Positions 1 through 8,551 of a stretch of 39,611 bases of DNA are shown here, piece after piece. The notes beneath the pieces are model-generated. The model did no database searches. It was not told the origin of the DNA and worked only from the letters and a program-made list of their open reading frames with translations. Position 1 is the first letter of the stretch, and each line of letters starts with the position of its first letter. The position numbers and the translations under genes were made by a program. Source of the stretch: Desulfobacterales bacterium (lineage in GTDB: Bacteria > Desulfobacterota > Desulfobacteria > Desulfobacterales > JADGBH01). Location: assembly GCA_015231595.1 (NCBI GenBank), contig JADGBH010000043.1, positions 1 to 39,611 of the forward strand. Reading direction: 5' to 3'.

Positions 1-930
1 ACTTCCTGAAAAACTTATGCTTGTTCCTTGTGTAAATGAACTATTATTTGATGGTGAATTTATTGTTACTGATGGAGCATTGTTTACTTTTTGAGTTATT
101 ACAACTGTAATTGATGCTGTATTTTTTCCACCTGAACTGTCAGTTGCTGTAAGCGTAACTGTATGAGTCCCTACAGTTAAACTGTTCTTACTAAAGGATG
201 TTCCTGTAGCAAGCTGTCCATCTCTGCTTGATGTCCATACCAATGAACTGCCACTTAATGTTCCATCTTCTGGGTCTGTTGCACTTCCTGAAAAACTTAT
301 GCTTGTTCCTTGAGTAAATGAACTGTTATTTGATGGTGAATTTATTGTTACTGATGGAGCTGAGTTTGACTTTTGAGTTATTGTAACTTTTATTGAATAA
401 CTTTGCTGAGCACCTAAACTGTCATAGGCTGTTAAATATATTGTATGTGTCCCTATTGATAAATTATTTAAACTTAAATTATTTCCAGTTCCAAGCCTTC
501 CATTTATTGTGGAATCCCAAATTAATGAATTTCCTGTTAATGTTCCATCTTCTGCATCTGTTGCACTGCCAGCAAAAGCTATACTTGAACCTTCAACAAA
601 TGAACTATTATCAGAAGGGGATGTTATTTTTACTATTGGAGCAGTATTGCCTTTTTGATTAATTATTATTGTAATTGAAGAACTTCCTTCCAAACCTGAA
701 CTATCATAAGCTTTTAATGTTATTGTATGGGAACCTACCCATAATGTATCAATTGTAACTGAAGTTCCAAATCCTATTTGGCCATTAATGCTTGATTCCC
801 ATCTTAAAGAATTTCCAGTTATTGTTCCGTCTTCTGTATCTGTTACAATACCTGAAAAAGTTATATTTGAGCCTTCATAAAAAGATGCCATATTTACAGG
901 AGATGTTATTGTTACTACTGGCGGGTTGGA
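1..930 (-). repeat. 282-bp in-frame tandem repeats encoding Ig-like units
   Basis: Equivalent Pro/Gly codons recur at 287, 569 and 851, an exact 282-bp (94-codon) period. The segment beginning at base 1 matches the one beginning at 283 with about two mismatches in the first 85 bases. The units further right (565 on, 847 on) are progressively more diverged. This fits recent unequal duplication at the C-terminal side of the protein. Confidence 0.85.
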
Positions 931-1398
931 AGTTACCGGATTTTCAGATACAGGCTTTAATTCTACATTAATAGGAGTAAGAACACCTTGATTAATAATA
1001 ATGCCTAAAACTTCGCCTTTATAAATTACCTCATTATTTGTATTTTTTCCAAATACCTTTAATACGCGATTAATGCCTGGAGCAATACCTTGAAGAACAA
1101 CTTGATGGGCTTCACAATATTCTTCAATACCGCCTAAAGGAACATTATTTGAATCATACATTAAAAATTCGATTTTATTTAGACCTACCTGACTGCAATT
1201 TATATATGCTCTTGTAGAATCTCCGTTAATTGGATTTCCAAATTCATCTAAAAAAGTTAAAGAAACTGATACAGAACCTCCTTCTACGTTGTTATTGTTA
1301 GAACCATCATCACAACTTGATAAAAATAAAATGGGAATAAATAACAATAATAGAAAAAAACTTATCCAAAAATTAAATTTGAATGACTTGATTTTCAT
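1..1398 (-). CDS. Ig-like repeat surface lipoprotein (3' end outside window)
   Basis: The reading frame starts at ATG 1398, preceded by AGGAG, and stays open to the left edge (466 codons visible; the C-terminus lies outside). Residues 1-29 form a lipoprotein signal: basic N-terminus, long hydrophobic stretch and a lipobox LSSC with the lipidated Cys at 29. Asp follows at +2, which in enterobacteria favours inner-membrane retention; whether that rule applies here is unknown. A unique region to about residue 150 is followed by 94-residue Ig-like/cadherin-like units, recognisable by recurring TITSP, DxEDGT, SLxW and GTHTxxLTAxDS patterns. Such proteins usually act at the cell surface in adhesion or matrix binding; no ligand can be inferred. 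The late units are almost identical at DNA level, so copy number is likely to vary between strains. Confidence 0.85.
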   Translation of the reverse strand, partial: MKIKSFKFNFWISFFLLLLFIPILFLSSCDDGSNNNNVEGGSVSVSLTFLDEFGNPINGDSTRAYINCSQVGLNKIEFLMYDSNNVPLGGIEEYCEAHQVVLQGIAPGINRVLKVFGKNTNNEVIYKGEVLGIIINQGVLTPINVELKPVSENPVTSNPPVVTITSPVNMASFYEGSNITFSGIVTDTEDGTITGNSLRWESSINGQIGFGTSVTIDTLWVGSHTITLKAYDSSGLEGSSSITIIINQKGNTAPIVKITSPSDNSSFVEGSSIAFAGSATDAEDGTLTGNSLIWDSTINGRLGTGNNLSLNNLSIGTHTIYLTAYDSLGAQQSYSIKVTITQKSNSAPSVTINSPSNNSSFTQGTSISFSGSATDPEDGTLSGSSLVWTSSRDGQLATGTSFSKNSLTVGTHTVTLTATDSSGGKNTASITVVITQKVNNAPSVTINSPSNNSSFTQGTSISFSGS

Positions 1399-1466
1399 AG
1401 ATTAATGACTCCTTAATTTTATTAAATTTAAATTAATAAACTCATTTTACCCCACCCCAGCCCAAC

Positions 1467-1646
1467 GCTGTTGACTTAAGGAATTTATTAGCTCCGTTAG
1501 GAGCGAGCTGTTTGTAGAAATTTAGTTAATCTAAGAATTTAGCTCCGTAGGAGCTTAAATTTAGGAATTGTCATAATTGCTACAAACAGACCGTCCCTAC
1601 GGGACTTAAAAACATAAAAAATTAATTTTATTCTTAAGTCAACAGC
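1467..1646. repeat. MITE-like palindromic element, copy A
   Basis: A perfect 14-bp inverted repeat (GCTGTTGACTTAAG at 1467-1480, its complement at 1633-1646) encloses a nested palindromic core. The core has CTGTTTGTAG at 1508-1517, CTACAAACAG at 1580-1589, GCTCCG(T)TAGGAGC palindromes at about 1491 and 1541, and GTCCCTACGGGAC at 1593-1605. No coding capacity is seen. Read on the other strand, the core matches the element at 15976-16244, but the outer arms are unrelated. It lies in the 500-bp non-coding gap between the lipoprotein start and the end of the solute-binding protein gene. Confidence 0.75.
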
Positions 1647-1724
1647 ATTGACCCCAAGCCCTCTCCCGTCAAGGGGGCTGTTAAGTTCTTTGTTGATGCT
1701 TGACTTTAAAGCCCATTTCACTGT

Positions 1725-1884
1725 AGGGGCGACCGGCTGGTCGCCCTTTTGGAAATTGTTGCATAATGGAATTGGGCGACCAGCCGGTCGCCCCTACAAT
1801 CTCTAAAAGTTGCATAATGGAATTGGGCGACCGGCTGGTCGCCCCTAATCTCTAAAAGTTGCATAATGGCATTGCCCCTTGTGG
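1725..1884. repeat. Tandem GC-rich palindromes (GGGCGACC type)
   Basis: Three copies of a 20-bp palindrome, GGGCGACCGGCTGGTCGCCC or the form with its centre inverted, start at 1727, 1774 and 1825. The second and third are joined by a repeated spacer (AATCTCTAAAAGTTGCATAATGG) with a period near 50 bp, and a truncated fourth spacer runs to about 1875. The GC-rich stems stand out against the AT-rich background. They lie directly downstream of the stop of the solute-binding protein gene (which reads leftward), so they could cap that transcript, but they look like a dispersed REP-type repeat rather than a dedicated terminator because no T-run follows. Confidence 0.75.
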
Positions 1885-1898
1885 GCGGGGTAATTGAC

Positions 1899-2645
1899 TT
1901 ATTGGCCTATCCATTTCTTTTGAAGCTCAACATCAATACCTTTAGCTTTGACAGCGTTAATTCCTTTATTTATAAGGTTTAATACCTTTGTATTTCCTTT
2001 TTTTATTGCTATACCATAATATTCAACATCTCCTGTTTCAACAATTACAGCTATCTTAAGAGCTTCTTTATATTTTTCGTTTGCCATAACATACTGAGCA
2101 GCCACAGGATCGTCACATACAACGCCTTCAATTCTTCCATTGTAAAGGTCTTCAACTGCAAGACCTACTTCGTCATAGGTTTTTGAAATGATTGCTTCTA
2201 TTTTTTTTACAGCAAAAGTTCCAGTAGTGCTGATTTGGGAGCCAACTTTTTTACCTTTCATGTCATCAAGGGATTTTGCTGTAGAATCCTTTGAAACAAT
2301 TAAAGCCTGTCTAACTTTAAAATATGGCACAGAAAAATCCATTGCTTTTTTTCTTTCATCTGTAATGGAAACAGACGAACATATTGCATCATATTTTCCA
2401 GTAGCAAGACCAGCGAATATGCCATCCCATGCAACTGATTTAAAAACAGGAGTAAACCCAGCTTCTTTTCCTGCCGCTTTCATATAATCAATTGAATAAC
2501 CAACAATTTCTTGGTTTGAGTCAACAAACTCCATTGGAGGCCATGTTGAATCAGTTGCGAATGTTATAGTAACTGCTCCAGCAAAACAAGGCCAGATAAT
2601 TACTAAAGATAATAATAGGTTTAAAATAATTAGTTTTTTTAGCAT
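1899..2645 (-). CDS. Periplasmic amino-acid ABC transporter solute-binding protein
   Basis: Family 3 extracellular solute-binding protein (polar amino acids), 248 residues. A signal peptide (basic MLKK start, hydrophobic stretch, cleavage near CFAGA) leads into the lobe-1 pattern ATDSTWPPMEFVD, then GYSIDYMKAAGK, WDGIFAGLATGKYDAICSS and ERKKAMDFSVPYF, the canonical SBP_bac_3 ligand-site segments. It should bind an amino acid or related solute in the periplasm. I chose the ATG at 2645: GGAGGGAG lies just upstream, whereas an ATG at 2657 would put that ribosome site inside the coding region. No permease or ATPase genes are adjacent, so its membrane partner is elsewhere, or it serves as a sensor input. 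Confidence 0.88.
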   Translation of the reverse strand: MLKKLIILNLLLSLVIIWPCFAGAVTITFATDSTWPPMEFVDSNQEIVGYSIDYMKAAGKEAGFTPVFKSVAWDGIFAGLATGKYDAICSSVSITDERKKAMDFSVPYFKVRQALIVSKDSTAKSLDDMKGKKVGSQISTTGTFAVKKIEAIISKTYDEVGLAVEDLYNGRIEGVVCDDPVAAQYVMANEKYKEALKIAVIVETGDVEYYGIAIKKGNTKVLNLINKGINAVKAKGIDVELQKKWIGQ

Positions 2646-2889
2646 AACTCCCTCCACCTTTAAATTAATATAAGTTAATAACGGTAATTAAAAGATAATA
2701 ATAATTTTTTGTAAATTATTAATGTTGAAGTTTTATAACTTTGTTATATATTTTGATGCAACAAAAACTTGATTTTATTTTTTAGATTAAAAAATCATTG
2801 CCAAAAATAAGCCATAGCTTAATAATAACAACATAAGATGACTTCGTACATAGAATCCTTTAAAGCTAATAAAAAACGGATAAATAAAA

Positions 2890-3780
2890 TCAATTAATTT
2901 TTTTTTGAGGCCATAACTGAACTATGAGAACGCCTATTAACATTAAAGCTGCCCCAAAAATTGCCCGTTCACTCATTAATTCTCCTAATATTAACCATCC
3001 AGAAATTGCGGCTATCAGGGATTCAAGCTGTAAAATTATTGCTGCATGGGCTGGAGGCGAATCTTTTTGGGCGATTACCTGCAAAGTGAAGGCGACACCT
3101 ACAGACATTACACCGCTATATAAAATCGAAAGCTTTGCTCCCAAAAAACCAGATATATTTATGTTTTCCAGAAATCCAGCGGCAATAATACTGAATACGG
3201 CACAAACAAATGATTGTCCAAATGCTAATAAAAAAGAATCAACCTTGGGAGAAAGCCAGCCTAAAAACAAAACATGAACAGCCCATACAAAAGCGCAGGA
3301 TAAAATCCATAAATCACCTTTGGCAAAGGTATAAGATTCGTTTATGCTCAATAAATACAGACCTGTTAAAACTAAAGGAAGGCTTACCCAAAGCCCTATA
3401 TTTGGTCTTTGCCCGATAGCGAGTCCTAAACAAGGAACTATTGCCGCATAAAGCCCTGTTATAAATCCAGCTTTACCAGCAGTTGTATAAACTATTCCTA
3501 TTTGCTGTAAATTTATGCCAACAAACATTAGCATACCTGCTAAAAAACAGTTCCATAACATAAATAATGCTTTTTCAGAACTAATATGTCTGATTTTTCT
3601 ATAAGAGATAAATGCAAAAGGCGCAAGAAATATACATCCAAAAATAAACCTAAATCCGCTAAAAGCAAATGGCCCAATATGGCTCATTCCTTCCCTTTGA
3701 GCAACAAATGAAGTTCCCCATATAAATGATGCTACAATTAATAATATGTTAGCTTTTAAGATTTTGCTATAGCTATTCAT
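2890..3780 (-). CDS. EamA/DMT-family transporter
   Basis: A 296-residue integral membrane protein with about ten hydrophobic segments in two EamA halves. It shows the family's N-terminal pattern (ASFIWGTSFVAQREG), the inner GxxFxxxRF segment (GPFAFSGFRFIFG) and second-half signatures around ALQVIAQKDSPPAHAAIILQLESLIAAISGWLILGE. Members export or exchange small metabolites such as amino acids, nucleosides or sugars; substrate cannot be read from sequence. It follows the solute-binding protein at a 232-bp spacing with nothing recognisable in between, and its start is divergent from rtcA. The ribosome site is weak (AAAG-type). Confidence 0.85.
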   Translation of the reverse strand: MNSYSKILKANILLIVASFIWGTSFVAQREGMSHIGPFAFSGFRFIFGCIFLAPFAFISYRKIRHISSEKALFMLWNCFLAGMLMFVGINLQQIGIVYTTAGKAGFITGLYAAIVPCLGLAIGQRPNIGLWVSLPLVLTGLYLLSINESYTFAKGDLWILSCAFVWAVHVLFLGWLSPKVDSFLLAFGQSFVCAVFSIIAAGFLENINISGFLGAKLSILYSGVMSVGVAFTLQVIAQKDSPPAHAAIILQLESLIAAISGWLILGELMSERAIFGAALMLIGVLIVQLWPQKKIN

Positions 3781-3910
3781 AAATTTTACTTTATTCTTTT
3801 GCTTTAGTTTTAATAAAAATATATTTTGAGTAAAATTAATAGAAATCGCCCTAATTAATAATTAGCTGCAAAAATGTCAAACTAAAAAGTAACATAAAGG
3901 AACAGTTACA

Positions 3911-4939
3911 ATGATAACTATAGACGGATCATTCGGAGAAGGCGGAGGGCAAATACTTAGAAGCGCTCTTGCATTGTCTATGATTACAGGCAAGCCTTTT
4001 AATATTATAAATATTCGAGCGAGCAGAAAAAAACCGGGTCTTATGGCTCAACATCTTGCGGCAGTAAATGCATCACATAAAATCGGACAAGCTGAAGTGA
4101 CAGGTAATACAATAAGCTCAACGGAGCTTTATTTTAAACCTAATGGAATACTTAGCGGCAGCTTTAATTTTGACACCGGGACAGCTGGTAGCGGGACTTT
4201 AGTGTTTCAAACAATTATGCCAGCTTTAATTAAAGCATCGTGCAACTCAAACATTATTTTTAAAGGAGGTACACATAACCCTTTTGCACCTCCTTATGAT
4301 TTTATAGACAAGGCATTCATTCCTTTATTAAAAAGAATGAACATCAATATTAGTTCTAATATTGAAAGATATGGATTTTATCCAAGAGGTGGCGGAAAAT
4401 TTTCTTTATCAATTCAACCATTAACAAAAACTTCTAATTTAAATTTATTGGAAAGAGGCCGCATAAAAAAGATAAAAGCCCTTTCGATTGTATCTCAACT
4501 TCCGATTTCAATTGCTGAAAGAGAAATAGATGCAGCATTAAAAAAATTAAAGTTAAATAGAAATGATACAATGATACATTCAGTTAAAAATCCTGTTGGA
4601 CCAGGAAATGCTTTTATTATTGAAGTCGAGAGCGAAAATATTACTGAAATATTTACAGGTTTTGGAGAAAGAGGTGTCAAGGCAGAAGATGTTGCTGATA
4701 AAACTATTTCTGAAGTTAATGAATATATTAACGCAGAAGTTCCTATCGGTGAAAATCTTGCTGATCAGCTTTTAATACCAATGGTTATCACTGGAGGTGG
4801 AAGATTTTTAACTTTAACGCCTTCTCAACATACTCTAACAAATATTGAAATTATCAAAAAATTTGTTGATGCAGATTTTAAATTAACTGAGCATTCTAAA
4901 AATAAATGGGAACTTGAAATTAAAGTAATTAATTTTTAA
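3911..4939 (+). CDS. rtcA: RNA 3'-terminal phosphate cyclase
   Basis: RtcA converts RNA 3'-phosphates to 2',3'-cyclic phosphates through a covalent enzyme-AMP intermediate. The 342-residue length is normal for the family. The N-terminus [19 protein letters not shown] is the family signature, followed by [14 protein letters not shown] and [14 protein letters not shown]. The C-terminal SQHTLTN carries the His that accepts AMP (His307 here). ATG 3911 follows AAAGGA. No rtcB ligase gene or rtcR activator is adjacent, unlike the enterobacterial rtc operon. The gene stands alone between a divergent transporter and an aldehyde dehydrogenase 184 bp downstream. Confidence 0.95.
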   Translation: MITIDGSFGEGGGQILRSALALSMITGKPFNIINIRASRKKPGLMAQHLAAVNASHKIGQAEVTGNTISSTELYFKPNGILSGSFNFDTGTAGSGTLVFQTIMPALIKASCNSNIIFKGGTHNPFAPPYDFIDKAFIPLLKRMNINISSNIERYGFYPRGGGKFSLSIQPLTKTSNLNLLERGRIKKIKALSIVSQLPISIAEREIDAALKKLKLNRNDTMIHSVKNPVGPGNAFIIEVESENITEIFTGFGERGVKAEDVADKTISEVNEYINAEVPIGENLADQLLIPMVITGGGRFLTLTPSQHTLTNIEIIKKFVDADFKLTEHSKNKWELEIKVINF

Positions 4940-4993
4940 GGTTTTGTACTAAAAAACATATTAAAAATTTCTTGCACAACCATTATTTATATA

Positions 4994-5099
4994 TATTCTA
5001 AAAACAGAATACATATAAATAAAAAAAATTGTAGTATTAGTAATTTTAGCCTTAATCACATTATATTAGAATTAATATATTCTATATTTAGAATATATT
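4994..5099. promoter_or_regulatory. Paired inverted repeats upstream of aldehyde dehydrogenase (candidate operators)
   Basis: Two AT-rich inverted repeats share the pattern TTCTAWAWWYAGAA. One is at 4994-5011 (TATTCT/AGAATA arms) and a longer one at 5074-5099 has 11-bp arms around a 4-nt centre. The second sits 24 bp upstream of the ATG at 5124. Matching half-sites at two positions suggest a dimeric repressor site, but no known regulator is matched, and AT-rich DNA produces such palindromes readily. A 14-base match to the core of the 80-bp repeat family (TTTTAGCCTTAATC) lies between them at about 5045-5058. Confidence 0.35.
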
Positions 5100-5123
5100 C
5101 CATGTTATACAAGGATAATATTT

Positions 5124-6698
5124 ATGTTTAAAATTGAAGATAAGTATAAATACCAAGGTTCAGGTAAGCAGATTATTGTTGAAAATCCATGTACAGGACA
5201 AGTTATTGACAAGGTCAATACTTTTACTGAAGAAGAAGCTAAAACAGCTATTGAAAGAGCAAAAAACGCTCAAAAGAAATGGGGAAAATTAGGTATTGAA
5301 AATCGAATAAAAGCTTTGCGAAAAGTTCAACATTTACTAGCAAATGATGCGGAAGAATTATGTGAATTAATTGCTACTGAAAATGGTAAACCTTTTCAAG
5401 AAGCTATGCAAACTGAAATAGTTCCAACTTTAACATTATCATCATATTTTTTAAGACGTGGAAAGAAAATATTAGCTGATAAACGTATTCCGCTTCATCT
5501 TTTTAAATATAGACGCAGTTTTATTAACTACAGACCAAGGGGTATTGTTTTAATTATTTCTCCGTGGAATTATCCGTTTTCTATTCCGAATGGAACTGTT
5601 ATAATGAGTCTTATCGCGGGTAATGCTGTTGTTCATAAGCCGGCAAGCTTGACACCTTTGATTGCTCTTAAAACTAAAGAAATTTTTGATAAAGCCGGAA
5701 TAGATCCTGATTTATATCAAGTAATTCCGAGCAGCGGTCCATTAGGTTCAAAAATGATAGAAATGGGTGTGGATTATGTCAATTTTACAGGCTCAACAGA
5801 TGTCGGTTTAAAAGTATCTGAAATTTGCAGCAGGCTTTTAATTCCTTGCAGTATGGAATTAGGTGGAAAAGATGCGGCAATTATATGTGAAGACGCAGAC
5901 ATCGATAAAGCTGCAGCATCTGTAGTTTTTGGAGCTTTAACTAACTCTGGCCAAACATGTGCGTCAGTGGAAAGGGTTTACGCCCATAAGTTCGTTTATG
6001 ATAAAATTGTTGAAAATGTAGTGGATCGAGTAAAAAAATTTCGAGTAGGTAATCCTCTAAATGGGAATACTGATATGGGACCAATTGTTGATATTCGCCA
6101 GCTCGAAATAATTGAAAAACAGGTTGATGACGCTGTTAAACAAGGCGCAAAAATTTTAGTTGGAGGAAAAAGAGTTAAAGGAGATGGTCAATTTTTTGAA
6201 CCGACTGTTATGGTAGATGTAACTGAAGACATGAGTATTATAGCTCAAGAAACATTTGGCCCTGTTATACCTATTATGAAAGTAGAATCCAATGATGAAG
6301 CTATCCAAAAGGCTAATAATTCTATTTATGGACTTTGCGCCAGTGTTTTTACCACAAACCCAGAAAAAGGAAGGCAAATAGCAAAACGTTTAGAGGCAGG
6401 AACAGTTCTGATTAATGAGGTTTTAATTACTTTTGCTATGCCTGAAACTCCTTGGCAGGGAGTAAAAATGAGCGGAACAGGAAAAACTCATTCTGATGAC
6501 GGACTTAGAAATTTATGCTACCCGTATCATATAAATGAAGAAGGCGTAATTAAACTCAAAAAAAGTCTATTTTGGCAGCCATATTCTAAAAAAATGTATA
6601 AATTACTTATATCTTCAGCCAAAATTTTATATGGAAAAAATAAGCTGAAATATTTGCCTGACAACTTAAAAATTATGTTTTCAAAATCTGAAAATTAA
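5124..6698 (+). CDS. NAD(P)-dependent aldehyde dehydrogenase
   Basis: ALDH-superfamily enzyme, 524 residues, oxidising an aldehyde to the acid. The fold shows in order: IISPWNYPFSIPNG (catalytic Asn region), HKPASLTPL cofactor lysine segment, FTGSTDVG (Rossmann loop), MELGGKD with general base Glu245, SGQTCASVERV with nucleophile Cys279, and QETFGPVIPIM. The C-terminus is about 40 residues longer than a minimal ALDH and carries basic/hydrophobic segments (FWQPYSKKMYKLLISSAKIL) that could attach it to a membrane, as in fatty-aldehyde dehydrogenases. With fatty-acid oxidation genes next door, long-chain aldehydes are a reasonable but unproven substrate. The ATG follows AAGGAT. Transcription converges on etfA. 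Confidence 0.9.
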   Translation: MFKIEDKYKYQGSGKQIIVENPCTGQVIDKVNTFTEEEAKTAIERAKNAQKKWGKLGIENRIKALRKVQHLLANDAEELCELIATENGKPFQEAMQTEIVPTLTLSSYFLRRGKKILADKRIPLHLFKYRRSFINYRPRGIVLIISPWNYPFSIPNGTVIMSLIAGNAVVHKPASLTPLIALKTKEIFDKAGIDPDLYQVIPSSGPLGSKMIEMGVDYVNFTGSTDVGLKVSEICSRLLIPCSMELGGKDAAIICEDADIDKAAASVVFGALTNSGQTCASVERVYAHKFVYDKIVENVVDRVKKFRVGNPLNGNTDMGPIVDIRQLEIIEKQVDDAVKQGAKILVGGKRVKGDGQFFEPTVMVDVTEDMSIIAQETFGPVIPIMKVESNDEAIQKANNSIYGLCASVFTTNPEKGRQIAKRLEAGTVLINEVLITFAMPETPWQGVKMSGTGKTHSDDGLRNLCYPYHINEEGVIKLKKSLFWQPYSKKMYKLLISSAKILYGKNKLKYLPDNLKIMFSKSEN

Positions 6699-6714
6699 AG
6701 AAGCGTGGTCGATG

Positions 6715-6749
6715 AATGTAGAGACGCGATGTATCCACGTCTCTACATT
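6715..6749. repeat. Palindrome between convergent genes (GTAGAGACG type)
   Basis: Arms AATGTAGAGACG (6715-6726) and CGTCTCTACATT (6738-6749) pair perfectly over 12 bp with an 11-nt loop. It lies between the aldehyde dehydrogenase stop and the etfA stop and could end both transcripts, though no long T-run follows. From memory, GTAGAGACG...CGTCTCTAC hairpins occur dispersed in many bacterial genomes, so it may be a mobile palindromic repeat as well. Confidence 0.6.
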
Positions 6750-6759
6750 AGATTAGAAA

Positions 6760-7731
6760 TTATTTCATATCATTAATTTTGTCTGTTAATTCTGGAATAA
6801 ATTCGAGCATATCAGCAACAACTCCAACGTCAGCAACTTGGAATATAGGAGCTTTTGAATTTTTATTAATTGCTACCATAAAAGGAGAGCCTTTAATTCC
6901 ACCAAGATGCTGGAATGAACCGCTTATACCTAAAGCCATATAAACTTTTGGTTTAACGGTCTGACCGGATGTTCCAACCTGACGTGGTTTTTCAAGCCAT
7001 TTAGCATCAACAATAGGCCTTGAGCATGAAACTTCAGCGCCCATAGCTTTTGCAAGATCCCGAATAATTTCAAGATTATCCTGTTCTCCAATACCTCTTC
7101 CAACAGAAACAAGAACGTCAGCTTTAGTAATATCAACTTCGCCAACTTCTCCTTTAACAACTTCAAGGAAACGTCTTTTAGCAGTTACGGAGCCAGCATC
7201 TGCTGTTTTATCAACCACTTTTCCGCCTGCATTAGCTTCTTCAGGCTTAAAGCAGCCGCCTCTAACATTTATAACAGCTCCTGCGGAAATATCACATTCA
7301 ACATGGGTACTTACTTGACCACTGTATTCTTGACGAACGATTTTAAGAGAGCTTCCAGAAACGCCGTCAATACCTACAACGTCTGCAACATAAGCTGTAT
7401 CAAGTTTTACTGAAAGGCCTGGGGATAAATCCATACCAAAAGTAACATGAGGAACAAGAACAATGCTTCCTTTTGGGAGCATATTAACAAGCATGCCTCT
7501 AATAATTTCAGCGTTAGGATAAGCAACTTCGGCTTTATTAACTTTCCATACTTCGCTATATGCAGAAGCAACTGCATTTGCTACTTTATCAACATTGTCA
7601 CCACTGCCCATTACGATTGCTGTAAGGGCTGCGCCTGCGTCAATTTTTTTTGCTGCGGCAGCGAGTTCCATTGCAGAATCATCAGGAACTCCGTCCTTAT
7701 GGACTATATATGCAAAAATCTGTTGAGCCAT
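6760..7731 (-). CDS. etfA: Electron transfer flavoprotein alpha subunit
   Basis: FAD-binding ETF subunit, 323 residues. The C-terminal FAD domain is clear: KPKVYMALGISGSFQHLGGIKGS, then AINKNSKAPIFQVADVGVVADMLEFIPEL. The N-terminal half has the alpha/beta ETF fold (SRPIVDAKWLEKPRQVGTSGQTVKP precedes the FAD motif). It accepts electrons from acyl-CoA dehydrogenases and, given the neighbours, passes them to the membrane FeS oxidoreductase encoded upstream. Its ATG shares one base with the etfB stop (TAATG), indicating translational coupling. Confidence 0.95.
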   Translation of the reverse strand: MAQQIFAYIVHKDGVPDDSAMELAAAAKKIDAGAALTAIVMGSGDNVDKVANAVASAYSEVWKVNKAEVAYPNAEIIRGMLVNMLPKGSIVLVPHVTFGMDLSPGLSVKLDTAYVADVVGIDGVSGSSLKIVRQEYSGQVSTHVECDISAGAVINVRGGCFKPEEANAGGKVVDKTADAGSVTAKRRFLEVVKGEVGEVDITKADVLVSVGRGIGEQDNLEIIRDLAKAMGAEVSCSRPIVDAKWLEKPRQVGTSGQTVKPKVYMALGISGSFQHLGGIKGSPFMVAINKNSKAPIFQVADVGVVADMLEFIPELTDKINDMK

Positions 7732-8510
7732 TATTTTATACCTCCTTTGCTTTTTAAGAGTTCGATCAGTTTTTCAATGATCTCATCATTACTACCTTCG
7801 AGGATTTCTGCGCCTTTACCAAGTTCAGGAACAAAATAATCTAATCTTTTAACTTTTGCTTTAATAGCATCGGCAGAAATTCCTAAATCAGAAAGTCCAT
7901 GAACAGGAATATCAACAGAAGCTACTTTTCTGATTCCTCTTATACCTACATATCTTGGTTCATTTATACCAGTCTGGATAGAAAGAACACATGGAAGGTC
8001 AATTTCGTTCATTTCTTGATTTCCACCTTCAATTTCCCTTCCAACCTTAAGTTTACCGTCGAGGTCTTCAATTTTATTAACAAGGGAAGCATAAGGCATA
8101 TCAAGCATTGCTGCAAGCATTCCACCGACTTGACCAGCTCCATCGTCAGCTTGAGCACCTGTAAGAATAAGGTCATATTTACCTTTTTGCACAATGGCTT
8201 TTAATATGGTTGCAATACCTTTACCATCAGTTGTTGCAAATGCATCATCTGAAAGTAAAATACCATTGTTAGCACCCATAGCCATTTCTCTTCTGAGTAT
8301 TTCTTCAGAATCACTATCACCAACTGTTACAACTGTTACAGAACCGCCAACCCTGTCTACAATCTGAATGGCTTCTTCAACAGCATAGTTATCCCATTCA
8401 TTTACCGAATAAACAAGGTCATCTCGTTTAATATCGGTACCGTCTTTATTAACCTCTATTTCGTTTTCAGAGGTATCGGGTACTCTTTTCACACAAACCA
8501 AAATTTCCAT
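7731..8510 (-). CDS. etfB: Electron transfer flavoprotein beta subunit
   Basis: ETF beta, 259 residues, AMP-binding partner of EtfA. It has the N-terminus MEILVCVKRVPDTSENEIEV, VNEWDNYAVEEAIQI, the DLILTGAQADDGAGQVGGMLAAML segment, and the ETF-beta signature region VGREIEGGNQEMNEIDLPCVLSIQTGINEPRY. A clear GGAGG precedes the ATG. It is the second gene of the operon FeS oxidoreductase - etfB - etfA, 41 bp after the first, and overlaps etfA by one base. This pairing is typical of anaerobic beta-oxidation in Desulfobacterota and syntrophs. Confidence 0.95.
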   Translation of the reverse strand: MEILVCVKRVPDTSENEIEVNKDGTDIKRDDLVYSVNEWDNYAVEEAIQIVDRVGGSVTVVTVGDSDSEEILRREMAMGANNGILLSDDAFATTDGKGIATILKAIVQKGKYDLILTGAQADDGAGQVGGMLAAMLDMPYASLVNKIEDLDGKLKVGREIEGGNQEMNEIDLPCVLSIQTGINEPRYVGIRGIRKVASVDIPVHGLSDLGISADAIKAKVKRLDYFVPELGKGAEILEGSNDEIIEKLIELLKSKGGIK

Positions 8511-8551
8511 CTTTAAAATCCTCCATACTTTTTTATTAGTTTACACCGCTA

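Noticed and set aside
393..662. Plus-strand 89-codon open frame
   Set aside because: It lies antisense to the lipoprotein repeats, whose minus-strand frame is continuous, has a signal peptide and a ribosome site. Low-complexity Leu/Asn/Tyr composition.
1539..1721. Minus-strand 60-codon open frame in the palindrome-rich gap
   Set aside because: It consists of the repeat element itself and flanking DNA, with no ribosome site and no recognisable protein features.
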